Below are positions 1 through 7,992 of a stretch of 64,000 nt of DNA, in pieces (the first letter of the stretch is position 1; every line of letters starts with the position of its first letter). The DNA comes from CALKJU01 sp035326425 (GTDB taxonomy: Bacteria > Pseudomonadota > Alphaproteobacteria > Geminicoccales > Geminicoccaceae), in contig DAOLFG010000013.1 of NCBI GenBank assembly GCA_035326425.1, positions 1 through 64,000 on the forward strand, read 5' to 3'. The translations under genes were made by a program, and so were the position numbers. The notes beneath the pieces are model-generated. The model made no database searches. It was not told the DNA's origin and was given only the letters and a program-made list of their open reading frames with translations.

Positions 1-34
1 CAGCCGGGTCGAGCCGGAGGAGGATCGCAGCCCG

Positions 35-1498
35 CTAGGGCCGGGTGTTCCCGTCGAAGGTCTCCAGGACCTCCCGCAGAATCCGCACGCCGTGGTCGAT
101 GGCGCGCTCGTCGAGGCCGGCATAGCCCATCACCAGCCCGGCGGCGTCCGGCCGGCCGGCGGAGCAGGGGGCATAGAGGGGTGTCACGGGATGCAGGCCG
201 AGGCCGGCCGCGCGGGCCCGTGCCACCAGCGCGTCCTCCCGCGCGCACGGCACCCGGTCGAGCCAGACGACGAGGTGCAGCCCGGCATCGGCGCCCGACA
301 CCGTCACCATGCCGCCGAGACGGGCCGACAGGGCCGCCAGCAGGGCGGCGCGGCGCTCGCCGTTCCGGCGCCGGACACGCCGCACGTGGCGCTCGTAGGC
401 GCCGCTCTCGATCAGCTCGGCCAGTGCCGCCTGCTCCAGGCCGGGCGCGCACCTGTCGGCGAGGTTCTTGGCCCTGGCGAAGGCCGCCGCCAGCGCCGCC
501 GGGACGACGAGATAGCCCAGGCGCAGGGCGGGCGAGAGCGTCTTGGAGACAGTGCCGAGATAGACGACCGCGCCCGCGTCATCCAGGGCCAGGAGCGGCG
601 GGATCGGTGCCGTGCCGAAGCGGTACTCGCCGTCGTAGTCGTCCTCGACGACCCAGGCGCCGGCCCGGCGCGCCCAGGCCAGCAGCGCGCGGCGCCGGCC
701 GGCCGACATGACGCTGCCGAGCGGGTACTGGTGCGACGGCGTGACGTAGGCGAGGCGCGCGTCCGGCAGCGCCTCGGCGCACATGCCCTCCCGGTCCACC
801 GGCACGGGCGCCACCTCGGCGCCGGCCGCCAGGAACACTTGGCGCGCCAAGCCGTAGCCCGGATTCTCCATCGCCACGCGGTCGCCGGGATCGAGCAGCA
901 GCCGGGCGCAGAGGTCGAGCCCCTGCTGCGAGCCGTTGACCATGACGATCTGGTCCGGATCGCAGCGCAGCCCGCGGGCCCGCCAGAGATAGCCCTGCAG
1001 GGCCGACCGGAGGCCGGGAAGGCCGCGCGGATCGCCGTAGCCGAGCCGGCCGTGGCGGCGCAGCAGGGCGGGCGCCATCGCCTTGCGCCAGGCGAGAGCC
1101 GGGAAGTCGGCGGCGGCGACGTCGCCGTAGCGGAAGTCCACGGCCGTCCGGGCCTCGGCGGGCACGGGCGGCGGGGCGAGGGCCGACAGGCGCCGGCCAT
1201 AGGCCGACAGGCGGCCGGGAGCGGGCGATGCCGCGGTCGGCCGCGATGGCCCGGCTGCCGGTGCCAGCGCCCGAGCCACCCGCGTGCGGGCTCCCTGGCG
1301 GGTCTCGACATAGCCTTCGGCCAGGAGCTGCTCGTAGGCCGCCGTCACGGTCGTGCGCGACACGCCCCATTCGGCGGCCAGGGCGCGGGTGGAGGGCAGC
1401 CGGGCGCCGGCGCCGAGCAGGCCGGAGACGATCCGGTCCCGGATCGTCTCGTAGATGCGGCGCGTGACGCGGGCGTGGGCGGGACCGTCCGGCGGCAT
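35..1498 (-). CDS. MocR/PdxR-type GntR-aminotransferase regulator
   Basis: A cytoplasmic transcription factor of the MocR group of GntR regulators. Residues 10-75 form the winged helix-turn-helix (LPSTRALAAEWGVSRTTV). Residues about 110-480 are a fold-type I aminotransferase domain that binds pyridoxal phosphate; the Schiff-base lysine lies in VSKTLSPALRLGYLVVP near residue 318, and the phosphate-binding WVVEDDYDGEYRF segment is present. The length (487 aa) is typical. The start is the ATG at 1498. It is divergent from a PaiB-like gene, so it probably regulates that gene and the LysE exporter behind it. MocR relatives respond to PLP or amino compounds; the actual effector here is unknown. Confidence 0.9.
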   Translation of the reverse strand: MPPDGPAHARVTRRIYETIRDRIVSGLLGAGARLPSTRALAAEWGVSRTTVTAAYEQLLAEGYVETRQGARTRVARALAPAAGPSRPTAASPAPGRLSAYGRRLSALAPPPVPAEARTAVDFRYGDVAAADFPALAWRKAMAPALLRRHGRLGYGDPRGLPGLRSALQGYLWRARGLRCDPDQIVMVNGSQQGLDLCARLLLDPGDRVAMENPGYGLARQVFLAAGAEVAPVPVDREGMCAEALPDARLAYVTPSHQYPLGSVMSAGRRRALLAWARRAGAWVVEDDYDGEYRFGTAPIPPLLALDDAGAVVYLGTVSKTLSPALRLGYLVVPAALAAAFARAKNLADRCAPGLEQAALAELIESGAYERHVRRVRRRNGERRAALLAALSARLGGMVTVSGADAGLHLVVWLDRVPCAREDALVARARAAGLGLHPVTPLYAPCSAGRPDAAGLVMGYAGLDERAIDHGVRILREVLETFDGNTRP

Positions 1499-1505
1499 GG
1501 CGATG

Positions 1506-1534
1506 ACTGGACCGGTGCTTTCTGCAGAAACTGG
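1506..1534. promoter_or_regulatory. candidate MocR direct-repeat operator
   Basis: In the 92-bp divergent region, ACTGGACCG (from 1506) and ACTGGCCG (from 1530) form a direct repeat with 24-bp spacing; a weaker CTGGGCC follows near 1544. MocR-type regulators often bind direct repeats in their own divergent promoters. The site is inferred from this pattern alone. Confidence 0.35.
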
Positions 1535-1590
1535 CCGTTACTCCTGGGCCAGCTTCGCACCATGGTCCAGCGCCTTCAGGAGTGCCGTCC

Positions 1591-2232
1591 ATGTATGTGC
1601 CGCCCGCCTTCCGCGAGGACGACCTCGCCGCCCTGCACGCGACGATGCGTGACGCCGGCTTGGCGAACCTGGTCACCGCCACGGCCGAGGGCCTGGTCGC
1701 GACGCCGCTGCCGCTGTTCCTCGTGCCCGACGAGGGCCCGTTGGGCACGCTCCACGGCCACCTGGCGCGGGCCAACCCGCAATGGAGGCTGCCGCCGGCC
1801 GGCGACGCCATGGTGCTGTTCACAGGGCCGGACGCCTATGTCAGCCCGTCCTGGTATGCCTCGAAGCGCCAGCACGGCAAGGTCGTGCCGACCTGGAACT
1901 ACATCGCCGTCCACGCCCATGGCCCGGTCGAGTTCTTCGACGACGCCGACCGGCTGCTCGAGGTCGTGGCACGGCTGACCGGCCTGCACGAGCGCTCCCG
2001 CTCCGAGCCCTGGGCCGTGAGCGACGCGCCGGAGGCCTTCGTCCGCGCCCAGCTCAAGGCGATCGTCGGCCTCCGGCTGCCGATCGCGAGGCTGGAGGGC
2101 AAGCGCAAGATGAGCCAGAACCGCAGTGCCGAGGACCGGGCGGGCGTCGCCGCCGGCCTCGCGGCGAGTGGCCGGGCCTCGGACCGGGCGGTGGCGGCGC
2201 TGATGGCCCCTCGGGACGGTACCGGGGCCTAG
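1591..2232 (+). CDS. PaiB-family FMN-binding protein
   Basis: A soluble flavin-reductase-fold protein of the PaiB family (annotated as FMN-binding negative transcriptional regulator). The hallmark N-terminus MYVPPAF is followed by the split-barrel core, including the FTGPDAYVSPSWY segment and VPTWNYIAVHAHG, and by the RLEGKRKMSQNR tail motif typical of the family. The ATG at 1591 fits the family start and has AGGAG about 9 bases upstream; an in-frame GTG at 1582 is less likely. At 213 aa it is full length. It abuts the LysE gene with no spacer and is divergent from a MocR regulator, a common arrangement for amine or amino-acid detoxification. Its direct function is poorly known in the family. 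Confidence 0.88.
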   Translation: MYVPPAFREDDLAALHATMRDAGLANLVTATAEGLVATPLPLFLVPDEGPLGTLHGHLARANPQWRLPPAGDAMVLFTGPDAYVSPSWYASKRQHGKVVPTWNYIAVHAHGPVEFFDDADRLLEVVARLTGLHERSRSEPWAVSDAPEAFVRAQLKAIVGLRLPIARLEGKRKMSQNRSAEDRAGVAAGLAASGRASDRAVAALMAPRDGTGA

Positions 2233-2877
2233 ATGCCGGATCCCGCCCTGCTCGCCCTCTACCTCGCCGCCGCCCTGCTGCTCGCCGTGACGCCCGGTCC
2301 GGGCATCTTCTACGTCGCCGTGCGCACGCTCGCCGGAGGCCGGGTGGAAGGGGTGGCCTCCAGCTTCGGCACCGGATTGGGCGGCATGGTCCACGTCCTG
2401 GCCGGCGGCCTGGGCGTCTCCGCCATCGTGCTGGCGAGTGCCGAGCTGTTCACGGCGCTGAAGGTGGTGGGCTCGGGCTATCTCGTCTGGATCGGCATCC
2501 GCACGCTGCGATCCGCCGGCGCGGACGGATCGGCAGGCCATCTCGGCGTGCCGACATCGCCGACGGGGACGCGCCGGGCGTTTCGCGACGGCGTGCTGGT
2601 CGAGGCGCTGAATCCGAAGACCGCCGCCTTCTTCCTGGCCTTCGTCCCGCAGTTCGTGGATCCGGCCGGGGGGCCGGCCCTGCAGTTCGTGGTCCTCGGC
2701 TGCCTGTCGGTGACGCTCAATACGCTCGCCGACGTCGGCGTGGCCCTGGCGGCCGGCCGCATCCGCGACGGGGCGGCGGCCCGCCCGGGGCTGGTGCGGC
2801 GGCTGCGCGAGGTGTCGGGGGCCGCGATGATCGCGCTCGGCCTCGGCCTCGCCCTGACGAGGCGGCCCGCCGCCTGA
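2233..2877 (+). CDS. LysE/RhtB-family amino-acid exporter
   Basis: An inner-membrane exporter of the LysE/RhtB superfamily, expected to expel an amino acid or related compound. The family signature TPGPGIFYVAVRTLAGG sits at residues 17-33, and about six hydrophobic helices run through the 214 residues. The segment VEALNPKTAAFFLAFVPQFV near 120-140 is the second conserved motif. The ATG follows the stop of the PaiB-like gene immediately, so the two genes should be co-transcribed and translationally coupled. The substrate cannot be read from sequence; control by the divergent MocR regulator is inferred. Confidence 0.9.
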   Translation: MPDPALLALYLAAALLLAVTPGPGIFYVAVRTLAGGRVEGVASSFGTGLGGMVHVLAGGLGVSAIVLASAELFTALKVVGSGYLVWIGIRTLRSAGADGSAGHLGVPTSPTGTRRAFRDGVLVEALNPKTAAFFLAFVPQFVDPAGGPALQFVVLGCLSVTLNTLADVGVALAAGRIRDGAAARPGLVRRLREVSGAAMIALGLGLALTRRPAA

Positions 2878-2907
2878 CGTAGGGGATGGCCGACGGATGA
2901 GGATGGA

Positions 2908-2950
2908 TGGATAAAGTATTATAACTAGTGTTGACTGCATGAATAATGAT
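2908..2950 (+). promoter_or_regulatory. AT-rich promoter-like patch before TRAP genes
   Basis: In an otherwise GC-rich region, this stretch is strikingly AT-rich. It contains ATAAAGTATTATAACTAG, with a TATTAT hexamer and an ACTAGT palindrome, followed by TTGACT at 2931. It lies about 120 bases before the TRAP small permease start, and is the likeliest promoter/operator zone for that pair. No precise -35/-10 pair is convincing. Confidence 0.35.
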
Positions 2951-3064
2951 GGCCTGGCATGAGCGGGGCGGCGACGGGGCCGCGGCGGTCGGCTATCGCC
3001 AGCGCCGGGCCCGGCCTGTAGATGCCCGGCGGGCGGGACAGCTGGCCCGGCGGGGACATCGCGG

Positions 3065-3580
3065 ATGGAACGACTGGAGCGCCTGGCGGCGCGCATCGAC
3101 GCGCTCAACGAACGGATCGGCCGTATCGCCGCCTGGACCATGGGCGGGGTGGTGGCGATCGTGTTCCTGGTGGTGCTGCTGCGCTACGGCTTCAACTGGG
3201 GCCGGGTGTGGATGCAGGAATCCTATGTCTGGCTGAACGCGCTGGGCGTGATGCTGGGCGCGGCCTACACCCTGCGCCACGACGCCCATGTGCGCATCGA
3301 CATCCACTACGAGGGCTGGACGCCGCGGACCAGGGCGCTGGTCGACCTCCTGGGCTGCATCCTGCTGCTGGCGCCGGTGCTGGTGCTGGTCCTCGTCACC
3401 AGCCGCGGCTATGTCTGGCGGTCCTGGGCGATCGCCGAGACCTCGCGCGAGGCCGGCGGGCTGCCGGCGGTGTTCCTGCTGAAGACGCTGATCCCGCTGT
3501 TCGCGCTGCTGATGATGCTGCAGGGCCTCGCCATGGCGATCAGGTGCCTGCGGACGCTCAGGGGCGGGAACCGGGCGTGA
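3065..3580 (+). CDS. TRAP transporter small permease (DctQ-type)
   Basis: Small membrane subunit of a tripartite ATP-independent periplasmic (TRAP) transporter. The 171-aa protein has four predicted helices: residues about 25-45, 55-75, 95-120 and 135-160. The conserved WMQESYVWLNALGVMLGAAYTLRHDAHVR region marks the DctQ family. It overlaps the large permease by GTGA (4 nt), so the pair is translationally coupled. No DctP binding protein lies on either side, which is unusual for TRAP systems; the partner may be encoded elsewhere. The substrate class (carboxylate or sugar acid is typical) is unknown. Confidence 0.92.
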   Translation: MERLERLAARIDALNERIGRIAAWTMGGVVAIVFLVVLLRYGFNWGRVWMQESYVWLNALGVMLGAAYTLRHDAHVRIDIHYEGWTPRTRALVDLLGCILLLAPVLVLVLVTSRGYVWRSWAIAETSREAGGLPAVFLLKTLIPLFALLMMLQGLAMAIRCLRTLRGGNRA

Positions 3581-4947
3581 GCGGCGAGATCCTGAGCCTG
3601 CTGCTGTTCGCGGTCAGCTGGGGCGTCCTGCTGCTGGGCTTTCCGGTGGCCTTCGGGCTCGCCGGCTCGGCGCTGGCCTTCGCGCTGGTCGGCTCCTGGC
3701 TGGACGTCTTCGACCTGCGGCTGCTGGGCAGCCTGCCGCTGCGCTTCTACGCCACGCTCACCAACGAGGTGCTGGTGGCGATCCCGCTGTTCATCTTCAT
3801 GGGCGTGCTGCTCGAGCGCTCGCGGCTGGGCGAGGAGCTGCTCGAGACCATGGGTGCTCTGTTCGGCCGGGTGCGCGGCGGGCTCGGCTATGCCGTGATC
3901 ATCGTCGGCATGCTGCTGGCCGCCACCACCGGCATCATCGGCGCCACGGTGGTGACGATGGGCCTGATCAGCCTGCCCGGCATGATGCGGGCGGGCTACG
4001 ATCCCAGGCTGGCCTGCGGCACGATCTGTGCGGCCGGCACGCTGGGCCAGATCATCCCGCCCTCGATCGTGCTGGTGATCCTCGGCGACACGCTGCAGGG
4101 CGTGAACGCCCAGGCCCAGCTGGCGATGGGCAATTTCGCCCCCGACCCGATCTCGGTGGTCGACCTGTTCGCCGGCGCCATCCTGCCCGGCCTCGTGCTG
4201 GTGGCGATCTACATCGGCTACCAGGCGGCGGTGGCGATCCTGCAGCCCGGCCGCTGCCCGGCGATCGTCCGCACCCGGCCGGTGGCGGCCGAGCAGCTGC
4301 TGTGGTCGCTGCTGGTGCCGGTGGCGCTGATCGTGGCGGTGCTGGGCTCGATCCTGTTCGGCCTCGCGACGCCCACGGAATCGGCGTCGGTGGGGGCCGT
4401 GGGCACGATCCTGATCTGCGCGCTGCGGCGGCGGCTCGGCGGCGACACGCTGGTCGAGACCATGCGCGCCACCTTGCGCATGACCTCGATGATCTACGTC
4501 ATCCTGTTCGGCGCCTCGGTGTTCTCGCTGGTGTTCGTCGGCCTCGGCGGCGAGAAGCTGGTGCACGACACGCTGCACGCGCTGCCGGGCGGGCCGACGG
4601 CCGCCATGGCGGTGGTGATGCTGCTGGTGTTCCTGCTGGGCTTCGCGCTCGACTTCATCGAGATCGTGGTGATCGTGGTGCCGATCGTCGGGCCAGCCTT
4701 GCTGGTCATGGGCATCGACCCCCTGTGGCTCGGCATCATGCTGGCGGTGAACCTGCAGACCAGCTTCCTGACGCCGCCGCTCGGGCCCGCGCTGTTCTAC
4801 CTGCGCGGCGTGGCGCCGCCCGAGGTCAGCTCGAAGGCGATGTATGCCGGGGCGTGGCCGTTCGTCTGGCTGCAGCTCCTGGGGCTGGGGGTCTTGTGGC
4901 TGTTCCCGGGCCTCGCCACCTGGCTGCCGTCGGTGCTGCTGAACTGA
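3577..4947 (+). CDS. TRAP transporter large permease (DctM-type)
   Basis: Large, ion-coupled membrane subunit of a TRAP transporter, 456 aa, with about 12 hydrophobic helices. Conserved DctM features include the AIPLFIFMGVLLERS segment, the TTGIIGATVVTMGLISLP stretch, GTLGQIIPPSIVLVILGD, and the late NLQTSFLTPPLGPALFYLRG motif. The start is the GTG at 3577, overlapping the DctQ stop; the open frame extends further upstream but those residues do not look like the family. It lacks an adjacent binding-protein gene. The last third contains an extra-loop form typical of mannitol/chloroaromatic-type DctM proteins; the substrate is not determinable. Confidence 0.92.
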   Translation: MSGEILSLLLFAVSWGVLLLGFPVAFGLAGSALAFALVGSWLDVFDLRLLGSLPLRFYATLTNEVLVAIPLFIFMGVLLERSRLGEELLETMGALFGRVRGGLGYAVIIVGMLLAATTGIIGATVVTMGLISLPGMMRAGYDPRLACGTICAAGTLGQIIPPSIVLVILGDTLQGVNAQAQLAMGNFAPDPISVVDLFAGAILPGLVLVAIYIGYQAAVAILQPGRCPAIVRTRPVAAEQLLWSLLVPVALIVAVLGSILFGLATPTESASVGAVGTILICALRRRLGGDTLVETMRATLRMTSMIYVILFGASVFSLVFVGLGGEKLVHDTLHALPGGPTAAMAVVMLLVFLLGFALDFIEIVVIVVPIVGPALLVMGIDPLWLGIMLAVNLQTSFLTPPLGPALFYLRGVAPPEVSSKAMYAGAWPFVWLQLLGLGVLWLFPGLATWLPSVLLN

Positions 4948-5031
4948 GGCGTCCGCCGGCGCCGCTTGGCAAGGCCGCCAGGGCCGCGCATGGTGGCGGA
5001 AAACGCCTCAACCAGCGGAAACTCCGGCAGC

Positions 5032-7935
5032 ATGCGCGTCATCTCATCTGGCGGAGCGCGCCGGGGCGTGCCCCTGCTCCTCATCCTGGCGGTGCTCGGC
5101 CTCGCCGTCCCGACGGCGGTGACGGCGGCGCTGGTCTGGGCGCAGGGCGAAGCCGCCGACGAGCTGGTCCACGAGCAGGAGGGCCGCCTGCTCGCCCGCG
5201 ATGCCGCGCGGCTCGCGGATCGCATCCGGGCGCTGGCCGAGCCTTCGGAGGGCGACCTGCTGTTCGTCGCCGGGCTCGCCAAGGCCGACATCCTGACGAG
5301 CGATGATCTCGGCAGCGTCGAGCGCTTCCTGTTCGAGCGCGCCCGCACCCGGACCTGGATAAGGTCGATCTTCCTGCTGCTGGAGCGCAACGGCGACTTC
5401 ATCCTGATCCGGCCTCACGGCGACAGCGGCTGGCAATCGATCCGCCAGCACGGCGGCGGCGGCCGCGACCTCGAGATCCGCGACCTCGACGACGCCTTCA
5501 ACGAGACCGCCCGGACGATGTGGCCGGCCTCCGAGTTCGATCTCCGGCAGCGGCCCTGGTACCGGATCGTCTCCGACGACGGCCGTCCGACCTGGACCAG
5601 CCCCTTCGTCCTCTTTCCGAGCGGGCTGCCGGGCATCTCGGTGGTCGCACCGATCCTGGCGGCCGACGGCTCGCGGACGGGTATCGTCGGCGCCTCGATC
5701 CAGCTCAGCGAGGCCGACCGCTTCCTGCAATCCCTCATCGACGACGAGCAGACGGGCGTCGCGGTCATCGATCGCGAAGGCAACGTCATCGCCAGCGCGT
5801 CGAAGCGGGCCGCCGGCTCCGGCCGGCCCGACCCGGCAGGCGAGCTGGCCCTGCAGGCGACCAGGCGCGACGCGTGGAAGTCGAAGCCCTACCTGCTGGC
5901 CGAGGCCGGCGGCGAGCGCCGGCTGGTCTCGGTGGCGGCGATCAGGAACCCCGTCGACCAGGGGCTCGCGATGGTGCATGCCCCGGCGGGCTCGACCCTG
6001 CACGCCTTCGTCACCTCGGAGCGGTCGACGGTGCTGGCGATAGCCGCGGCGTTCGTGCTGGCGGCGACATCGGTCACCTGGCTGGTCTGGCGCTGGGTGG
6101 AAAGGCCGCTGGCGGCCGCCGGGCGCTTCGCCGCGGCGCAGGCGGCGGGCGGCCCGCTGCCGGCGCTCCATGCCGGGCCCCTGGCCGAGGTCCGGGTGCT
6201 CGCCGGGTCGCTCGCCGCCATGAGCCGGGAGATCGAGGCGAGACGGGCGAGGGAGGACGGCCTGCGGGATTCGCTGGTCGCCAGCAATGCCCGGCAGGAA
6301 GCGCTGCTGGCCAGCGCGCCGCTGGCGGTCGTCGAGCTGCGGTGCGACGGATCGGGCCATCGCATCGCGGGATGGCTGGGGCGCAGCACCGCGCTGTTCG
6401 GCCGCGACGCCGCCGGGGCCGTGGGCGGTGACCTCGTCGAGCGTGGCGTGGTGCCGGCGACGGCTGCCGCCGACCTCGAAAGCCTGGTGCGCCGGTGCCT
6501 CGACGGTGGATGGGCCGAGGCGACGCTGCCCTTCCTGAACGGAGCCGGCGAGAGCCGGACCGGCCAGTGGTACGCCTCGCGCATCGGCGCCGATTCCGCC
6601 GGCTCGACCGTGCTGCTGCTCGTCCACGACGAGACGGAGCGCGCCCAGGCCGCCGTCGTCATCCAGCGCATGGCGCGGGAGGATGCGCTGACCGGGCTGG
6701 CCAACCGCAGCCGCTTCCTCGACCTGCTGGAGCAGGCGCTGGGCCAGGCGTCCCGGCGTCGGGAGCAGCTCGCGGTCTGGGCGCTCGACCTCGACGACTT
6801 CAAGGGCATCAACGATGCCTACGGGCACGGCGAAGGCGACGAGGTGCTGCGCCAGCTCGGCGGCAGGCTGCGCCGGCTGGTCCGCAGCTCGGACGCCGTG
6901 GCGCGCTTCGGCGGCGACGAGTTCGTGCTGATGCAGACCGAGGTCGGCGACGAATCCCATGTCGAGGCCTTCGGCCACCGCCTGCGCGCGACGCTGGCCG
7001 AGCCGGTCGCCGTCGCCGACCGCGCGCTTGCGGTGTCGTGCGGGGTGGGCGTGGCGCTGTTTCCGACCGATGGCCCGGCGGCGTCGGATCTGCTGCGGCG
7101 CGCCGACCTGGCGCTGCTGGCGGCCAAGCGCGAAGGCCGCGGCCAGCTCCGTGCCTTCGTGCCGGAGCTGGAGACGGCGAGGGCCGAGCGCAGGGGCGTC
7201 GAGGAGCGGCTGCGGCGAGCGATCCGGCAGGGCGAGCTCGAGCTCGCCTTCCAGCCGATCTGCGAGATCGCCGCGACGCCGCGGATCGTGGCGGCCGAGG
7301 CTCTGGCGCGCTGGAACGACAACGGCGTGTCGGTGTCCCCCGGCGTGTTCGTGCCGCTGGCCGAGGAGACCGACCTGATCCACGAGCTGGGCGAGCTGGT
7401 GGTGCGGCTGGGCGCCAGGCAGCTCCGGCGCTGGACGGCGGAAGGCTTCACGCTGCCGCTGTCGATCAACCTGTCGCCGGCGCAGCTCCGCCGCACCGGC
7501 TTCGCCGACCGGCTGGTGGCGGCGATGGCGGACAGCGGTGCCGCCAGCGACCTGCTGCACCTGGAGCTGACCGAGAGCCTGTTCCTGGAGTCGGGCGAGG
7601 CCCTGGTCCAGCTCCGCCGCCTGCAGGACACCGGCTTCGGCCTGGCGATCGACGATTTCGGGACGGGCTATGCCAATCTCGCCTCGCTGGTGCGGCTGCG
7701 GCCGCGCTGGCTGAAGATCGACCGGTCGTTCATCGCCGGCATGACCACCGACCCGCGCAGCATGACCATCACGCGGGCGGTGATCGATCTCGCCCGCAGC
7801 CTCGGCATGGACGCCGTGGCCGAGGGTGTCGAGACCGAGGCGCAGCTCGAGATCCTGCGCAGCATCCGATGTCCGCTGGCGCAGGGCTTCCTGCTCGGCC
7901 GGCCCTGCCCGCCGGAGGCGCTGCGGGCCGCTTGA
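5032..7935 (+). CDS. membrane sensor GGDEF-EAL protein (c-di-GMP turnover)
   Basis: Inner-membrane protein predicted to make and/or degrade cyclic di-GMP. The first helix is at residues 8-35, then a long periplasmic dCache-like sensor to about 320, a second helix (AIAAAFVLAATSVTWLVW), a HAMP/PAS-like linker, then GGDEF (627-631) and EAL (E756). Both active sites look intact: ARFGGDEFVLMQ with the inhibitory RSSD five residues before it, and AAEALARW, IDDFGTGYANL and AEGVETEAQ in the EAL domain. It could therefore be bifunctional. The ATG at 5032 leads straight into the signal anchor; ATG 4990 and TTG 4966 are alternatives. It may be a separate unit from the TRAP genes upstream. Confidence 0.92.
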   Translation: MRVISSGGARRGVPLLLILAVLGLAVPTAVTAALVWAQGEAADELVHEQEGRLLARDAARLADRIRALAEPSEGDLLFVAGLAKADILTSDDLGSVERFLFERARTRTWIRSIFLLLERNGDFILIRPHGDSGWQSIRQHGGGGRDLEIRDLDDAFNETARTMWPASEFDLRQRPWYRIVSDDGRPTWTSPFVLFPSGLPGISVVAPILAADGSRTGIVGASIQLSEADRFLQSLIDDEQTGVAVIDREGNVIASASKRAAGSGRPDPAGELALQATRRDAWKSKPYLLAEAGGERRLVSVAAIRNPVDQGLAMVHAPAGSTLHAFVTSERSTVLAIAAAFVLAATSVTWLVWRWVERPLAAAGRFAAAQAAGGPLPALHAGPLAEVRVLAGSLAAMSREIEARRAREDGLRDSLVASNARQEALLASAPLAVVELRCDGSGHRIAGWLGRSTALFGRDAAGAVGGDLVERGVVPATAAADLESLVRRCLDGGWAEATLPFLNGAGESRTGQWYASRIGADSAGSTVLLLVHDETERAQAAVVIQRMAREDALTGLANRSRFLDLLEQALGQASRRREQLAVWALDLDDFKGINDAYGHGEGDEVLRQLGGRLRRLVRSSDAVARFGGDEFVLMQTEVGDESHVEAFGHRLRATLAEPVAVADRALAVSCGVGVALFPTDGPAASDLLRRADLALLAAKREGRGQLRAFVPELETARAERRGVEERLRRAIRQGELELAFQPICEIAATPRIVAAEALARWNDNGVSVSPGVFVPLAEETDLIHELGELVVRLGARQLRRWTAEGFTLPLSINLSPAQLRRTGFADRLVAAMADSGAASDLLHLELTESLFLESGEALVQLRRLQDTGFGLAIDDFGTGYANLASLVRLRPRWLKIDRSFIAGMTTDPRSMTITRAVIDLARSLGMDAVAEGVETEAQLEILRSIRCPLAQGFLLGRPCPPEALRAA

Positions 7936-7954
7936 CGGGACCGGCGCAGGACGA

Positions 7955-7986
7955 GGCCGGCGCGAGCTTCCGAGCCCGCGCCGGCC
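7955..7986. terminator. hairpin between convergent genes
   Basis: GGCCGGCGCG and CGCGCCGGCC form a perfect 10-bp stem with a 12-nt loop between the ends of the GGDEF-EAL gene (plus) and the alkaline phosphatase gene (minus). No U-tract is visible on either strand, so it is a candidate bidirectional terminator only. Confidence 0.45.
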
Positions 7987-7992
7987 CTGCCG

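Noticed and set aside
92..1978. Long plus-strand open frame antisense to the MocR gene
   Set aside because: Its residues are Arg/Gly/His-rich and without any domain; the opposite strand has a complete MocR protein, and the frame runs into the PaiB gene.
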